Position numbers and translations under genes: made by a program. Shown here in pieces: positions 61,245 through 64,000 of a stretch of DNA of 64,000 nucleotides. Under the pieces are notes generated by a model. The model did not search any database. It saw only the letters and a list, made by a program, of their open reading frames with translations, and was not told the DNA's origin. Positions within the stretch are counted from its first letter, which is position 1; each line of letters opens with the position of its first letter. Origin of the DNA: a bacterium (GTDB taxonomy: Bacteria > Krumholzibacteriota > Krumholzibacteriia > LZORAL124-64-63). Location: the NCBI GenBank assembly GCA_016712675.1, contig JADJQR010000001.1:1984001-2048000 (forward strand). The letters run 5' to 3'.

Positions 61245-62279
61245 ATGGCCAAGCAGGCAGCGATCAGGACGACCGGAGCGGCGCGGACGGCGCCGAAGGC
61301 AGCGGTCACACTCAAGGCGAAAGCCGGCCCCACGGTGGCTCGGGCCGCTGCTGCGCCCAAGGCCAAGGCGGCACCGCGCGCCCGCGGCAAGGCGCGGCGT
61401 GGTGCCCGCACCCAGCAGGAAGCCGCGGCCCCGGCGGCCCAGTTGATGAGCAATCTCGACCTCTACTTCCAGGAGGTCAAGGCCTACTCCCTGCTGACCC
61501 GTGACGAGGAATGCGAACTGGCGCGAGGGATCCACGCCAACGACAACGAGAGCCTGCACAAGCTGGTGAAGGCCAATCTGCGATTCGTGGTATCGATTGC
61601 CAAGGAATACGCCCACTACGGCGTGCCGCTGGAGGACCTGATCAACGAGGGAAACCTGGGTCTGCTCAAGGCGGCGCAGCGATTCGACGAGACCCGTGGC
61701 TTCAAGTTCATCTCGTACGCCGTGTGGTGGATCCGCCAGTCGATCCTGGCTGCACTGGCCAACCACAGCAAGATCGTGCGCATGCCGCTGAACCGCGCAC
61801 GCGTGCTGAACCAGATCAAGAAGGCCAGCAGCGAACTGCAGCAGAAGCTGCGTCGCAAGCCGGAGCCCGAGGAGATCGCGAAGTTCCTGGGCCTGTCGGT
61901 CGAGGAGGTCAAGGACACCCTGCCGCTGATGCAGGACAACTTCTTCCTGGACGACTTCGTGGGCAACGATGAGGACAGTACCTACCTCGACTTCCTCGAG
62001 GACACGACGAGCGAAGGCCCTGACGCCAAGGTGATGGACGACGACCTCAACACGAGCATCGGGCGGATGCTCTGCGACCTGAAGGATCGCGAGGCCAAGG
62101 TGCTGCGTCTGTACTACGGCCTGGGCACCGACCAGGAACTGACGCTCGAGGAGATCGGGCAGATCATGGGCCTGACGCGCGAGCGCATCCGCCAGATCAA
62201 GGAAGAGGCGTTCGAGAAGATCCGGACGAGCAAGTCGTTCAAGTACATGCAGGACTACGCGGAGGATCGTCTGGTCTGA
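61245..62279 (+). CDS. RpoD/SigA-type sigma factor with basic N-terminal tail
   Basis: The 344-residue protein carries sigma regions 1.2 to 4: NLDLYFQEVKAYSLLTRDEE near 75, NLRFVVSIAKEYAHYGVPLE and FISYAVWWIRQSILAALANH (regions 2.1-2.4), then TLEEIGQIMGLTRERIRQIK in region 4.2 near 307. Region 1.1 of classical RpoD is missing. In its place are about 65 residues rich in Lys, Ala, Arg and Pro (KAKAAPRARGKARRGARTQQ), similar in composition to histone H1-like tails. In related diderm lineages short RpoD proteins act as the primary sigma, so this is the best candidate here. ATG 61245 has GGAG nine bases upstream. Confidence 0.92.
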   Translation: MAKQAAIRTTGAARTAPKAAVTLKAKAGPTVARAAAAPKAKAAPRARGKARRGARTQQEAAAPAAQLMSNLDLYFQEVKAYSLLTRDEECELARGIHANDNESLHKLVKANLRFVVSIAKEYAHYGVPLEDLINEGNLGLLKAAQRFDETRGFKFISYAVWWIRQSILAALANHSKIVRMPLNRARVLNQIKKASSELQQKLRRKPEPEEIAKFLGLSVEEVKDTLPLMQDNFFLDDFVGNDEDSTYLDFLEDTTSEGPDAKVMDDDLNTSIGRMLCDLKDREAKVLRLYYGLGTDQELTLEEIGQIMGLTRERIRQIKEEAFEKIRTSKSFKYMQDYAEDRLV

Positions 62280-62315
62280 CCAGCGACGTGACGGGGCGAG
62301 CGTTCGAGAGCATAC

Positions 62316-62341
62316 GGGGTCCCGCCTCATGGCGGGACCCC
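62316..62341 (+). terminator. 11-bp hairpin after the sigma factor gene
   Basis: GGGGTCCCGCC (62316-62326) pairs perfectly with GGCGGGACCCC (62331-62341) around TCAT, followed by GCTTTCGTG. It is 37 bases after the sigma stop and 25 bases past the stop of the convergent minus-strand gene. Confidence 0.75.
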
Positions 62342-62365
62342 GCTTTCGTGCGCGGGACCCGGCTT

Positions 62366-63019
62366 TCAGCCCGTCTTCTCGCGCGGGACGATCGCGCCTG
62401 CAGTGGCCTGCACGATGGCCTCGACAAAGCCGCGGCAGCCCGAATGGGGAAGCCAGATCTCCCAGGCGATCTGGACGCCGTAAGACTCGGTGAGCGGGTG
62501 TCCACCGCGGCTTTCGACCACGGCAGCCACCAGATGCCGCAGGGCGTACGGGAACTCCACCTGGTAGACGCGGCCCAGGGGCAGATCGCCTGCGGTCGCG
62601 TTCGACAAGGCGAGGGCTGCCGCAGAGCCGTAGGCACGTGCCAGCCCACCGGTGCCCAGCTTGACACCCCCGAAATACCGCACGACCACTACCAATGCGT
62701 TGGTAAGGTCGGCCCTGCGCAAGGCTGCCAGGATGGGCTCTCCGGCGGTACCGGCGGGCTCGCCGTCATCGTGCCGGTATTCGCGGGGTGGCGGTGGCGT
62801 TCCCAGGCGCCAGGCGCTGCACGCGTGGTGGGCAGCGTGGTTCTCGCGACGCAGGGCAGCCACGGCAGAGCGGGCCGTTTCCTCGTCGGGCGCGGGGATC
62901 GCGAAACCCAGGAACCGTGACCGCTGTTCGGTCAACTCGGCCCGCCCCGGGCCGGTCAACACGCGCACGGCATCGGGCGGGAGTGGGGGCGGGGGCTGCG
63001 CATGGTCCGGACGCGGCAC
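62366..63019 (-). CDS. YigZ/IMPACT-family protein
   Basis: The 217-residue protein belongs to the UPF0029/IMPACT family, with RSRFLGFAIPAPDEETARSA near residue 33 and the hallmark HDDGEPAGTAGEPILAALRR near 83. NALVVVVRYFGGVKLGTGGL follows near 107, and the C-terminal ferredoxin-like domain after that. The family is thought to bind RNA or affect translation; its bacterial role is unsettled. The GTG start at 63019 has GGAGG seven bases upstream. It is divergent from the outer-membrane gene. Confidence 0.9.
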   Translation of the reverse strand: MPRPDHAQPPPPLPPDAVRVLTGPGRAELTEQRSRFLGFAIPAPDEETARSAVAALRRENHAAHHACSAWRLGTPPPPREYRHDDGEPAGTAGEPILAALRRADLTNALVVVVRYFGGVKLGTGGLARAYGSAAALALSNATAGDLPLGRVYQVEFPYALRHLVAAVVESRGGHPLTESYGVQIAWEIWLPHSGCRGFVEAIVQATAGAIVPREKTG

Positions 63020-63144
63020 GGCCAATCCTCCCTCCGCTGGCCCGATTCCTCCCACCGGACGGCAGACAAACCCGTCCATCTCGGCATGCTACAACCCAGG
63101 TCATTGATAGGCAAGCGGTTGACGCAGGATGGCGCATCCCGGGC

Positions 63145-63159
63145 TGGCACGCGGCTTGC
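63145..63159 (+). promoter_or_regulatory. Perfect -24/-12 (sigma-54) promoter
   Basis: TGGCACGCGGCTTGC matches the TGGCAC-N5-TTGC core exactly and has the preferred CACG. The predicted start is near 63171, 52 bases before the ATG of the following predicted outer-membrane protein. Confidence 0.65.
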
Positions 63160-63222
63160 GGCGGCGTCCCGCGCGCGGTGCAGCCAAGCGGTGATGCCGG
63201 ACGTCGGGAGGGTTCCGATCCC

Positions 63223-63855
63223 ATGCCTCAACTCTCGGGTCGAAGACAACGCCTGGTCCTGGCCGGCGTGCTTGCGCTGTCGATGATTCCGGCGACGGTG
63301 TCCGCGGCAACGCCCGCGGTCGGTCGGCGATTGGCCCTGCCGACCAGCCGCCTCGGGCGCTCGGAAGCCGAGCCGCCGTTCGTGTGCGCGCAACTGGCCT
63401 TCGGTGGCGGATTCGAGCATGGGAACGGGCACGCCGGCTATGGGGTCGCGGTGGTGTTTCGGCCGGCGGCAGGGTCCGATTTCCTCGATTTCCTCTACGA
63501 CTGGAACACGGGTCTGGTGCTCCAGGCCGAGCGGTTGGGGCTGGGGGGCAAGGGCCGCGTGCTTTCGGCCGACCTGCTGTTGCGGCGCTACCTGGCCGAT
63601 CGAGGCGACGAACGAACCTCGATCCTCCCGTTCCTCGGGGCGGGACCGGGCGCCAGCAGCGCCTGGCCCGGAGTCGGTGATGATGCTCCCGGCCTGAAGT
63701 ACTGGTCGCTGGTGCTCGAAGGCGGCCAGGAATGGCGGTACGCGCGCGGGCATCTGCTGGTCATCAAGGGACAGGTGAGGATCCTGCGGCAGGACGGCGT
63801 CGATTGGACGACCTGGTCGGTGCAGGCAGGCCTGGGGCTGCCATTTCCCTGGTAG
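63223..63855 (+). CDS. Predicted outer-membrane beta-barrel protein
   Basis: The 210-residue protein has a signal peptide (LVLAGVLALSMIPATVSAAT) and a mature part built of alternating strands with aromatic residues at their ends (FVCAQLAFGGGFEH, GYGVAVVFRPAAG, LLVIKGQVRILRQDG, WTTWSVQAGLGLPFPW). It ends in an aromatic residue as barrels do. Its size fits an 8-stranded barrel such as OmpX/OmpW-like proteins, though family identity is not established. It follows a perfect -24/-12 promoter. Confidence 0.65.
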   Translation: MPQLSGRRQRLVLAGVLALSMIPATVSAATPAVGRRLALPTSRLGRSEAEPPFVCAQLAFGGGFEHGNGHAGYGVAVVFRPAAGSDFLDFLYDWNTGLVLQAERLGLGGKGRVLSADLLLRRYLADRGDERTSILPFLGAGPGASSAWPGVGDDAPGLKYWSLVLEGGQEWRYARGHLLVIKGQVRILRQDGVDWTTWSVQAGLGLPFPW

Positions 63856-63981
63856 GACGCCCAAACAGGTGGCCGGGAGCACCGGATGGCGTATATTCCC
63901 CGCTGTCGACGCGGCGTCACGCCGCACGTTCCCACGCTGATCGGGCGCGCCGGCCGGCAGGCAGCGCCGGCGAGGTCCACG

Positions 63982-64000
63982 ATGAACCACGCACTGGTCC
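63982..64000 (+). CDS. Possible start of a next gene (cut by window edge)
   Basis: An ATG at 63982 opens a frame (MNHALV) that runs to the window end. A TATATT box followed by CCCCGC lies at 63892-63903, 79 bases upstream. Six codons are too few to support a function. Confidence 0.25.

Overview
The window is a dense stretch of a GC-rich (roughly two-thirds G+C by eye) chromosome from a diderm bacterium. It has KDO/lipopolysaccharide synthesis (kdsB, kdsA, kdsC, kdsD, an LpxL-type acyltransferase), LPS export (lptB, lptC, lptF, lptG), apolipoprotein N-acyltransferase, TatC, and a 2157-residue SprA-type outer-membrane protein. It also has rpoN next to an HPr kinase/mannose-type PTS operon and a short RpoD-like sigma factor without region 1.1. 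Together these fit an uncultured lineage in or near the FCB superphylum (Krumholzibacteriota/Eisenbacteria-like). This is inference from gene content; no 16S rRNA or other decisive marker is present. I found no tRNA, rRNA, CRISPR array, insertion sequence or prophage.

Layout. 1-5837: end of a carbamate kinase, then purD-purE-tsaC, a low-molecular-weight phosphatase, rpiB, glyA and nrdR. 5834-11043: tatC, a polyprenyl diphosphate synthase, rsfS, argS (with an unusual HIGH motif) and a PfkB kinase, closed by a strong hairpin. 11152-17943: an unknown two-domain protein, purM, a sigma-54 activator, lnt, a Nudix hydrolase and purN. 18053-23377 (mostly minus strand): an NfnSL-type flavoprotein pair, folE on the plus strand, a small secreted protein and trxB. 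23569-29649: rplU-rpmA behind a repetitive leader, then kdsB, pyrG, kdsA, kdsC, kdsD. 29731-42157: a sigma-54-type promoter ahead of the acyltransferase, lptC, lptB, rpoN, hpf, hprK, PTS IIA/IIB/IIC/IID, HPr, EI, a sugar-phosphate isomerase and metK. 42283-45648 (minus): a PKD lipoprotein, lptG and lptF. 46001-57067: the SprA-like protein, an M28 peptidase, a zinc-ribbon protein, an unknown 145-residue protein, an MglA-like protein with a ruined P-loop, a TPR protein and a lone receiver. 57265-64000: a DUF4139 protein, a membrane/TPR protein, the RpoD-like sigma factor, a YigZ/IMPACT protein and a predicted outer-membrane protein.

How it fits together. pyrG makes CTP used by KdsB; KdsD, KdsA, KdsC and KdsB make CMP-KDO; the acyltransferase finishes lipid A; LptB/C/F/G move LPS outward. 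HPrK, HPr, EI and the Man-type permease couple sugar supply to phosphorylation state in the same gene string as RpoN. Many neighbours overlap by ATGA or GTGA, implying translational coupling.

The most interesting signal is regulatory. Several -24/-12 (sigma-54) promoter matches sit just upstream of genes: perfect at 54784-54799 and 63145-63159, and near-perfect at 29731-29746, ahead of the operon that contains rpoN. The one at 54784 drives a degenerate MglA-family protein and faces a second, weaker -24/-12 site for an unknown 145-residue protein. Linked genes encode a zinc ribbon, TPRs and a receiver. I propose this as the candidate undescribed system. Housekeeping promoters here share a TAnnnT box followed directly by (T/C)CCCGC, and two of them place the transcription start on the start codon.
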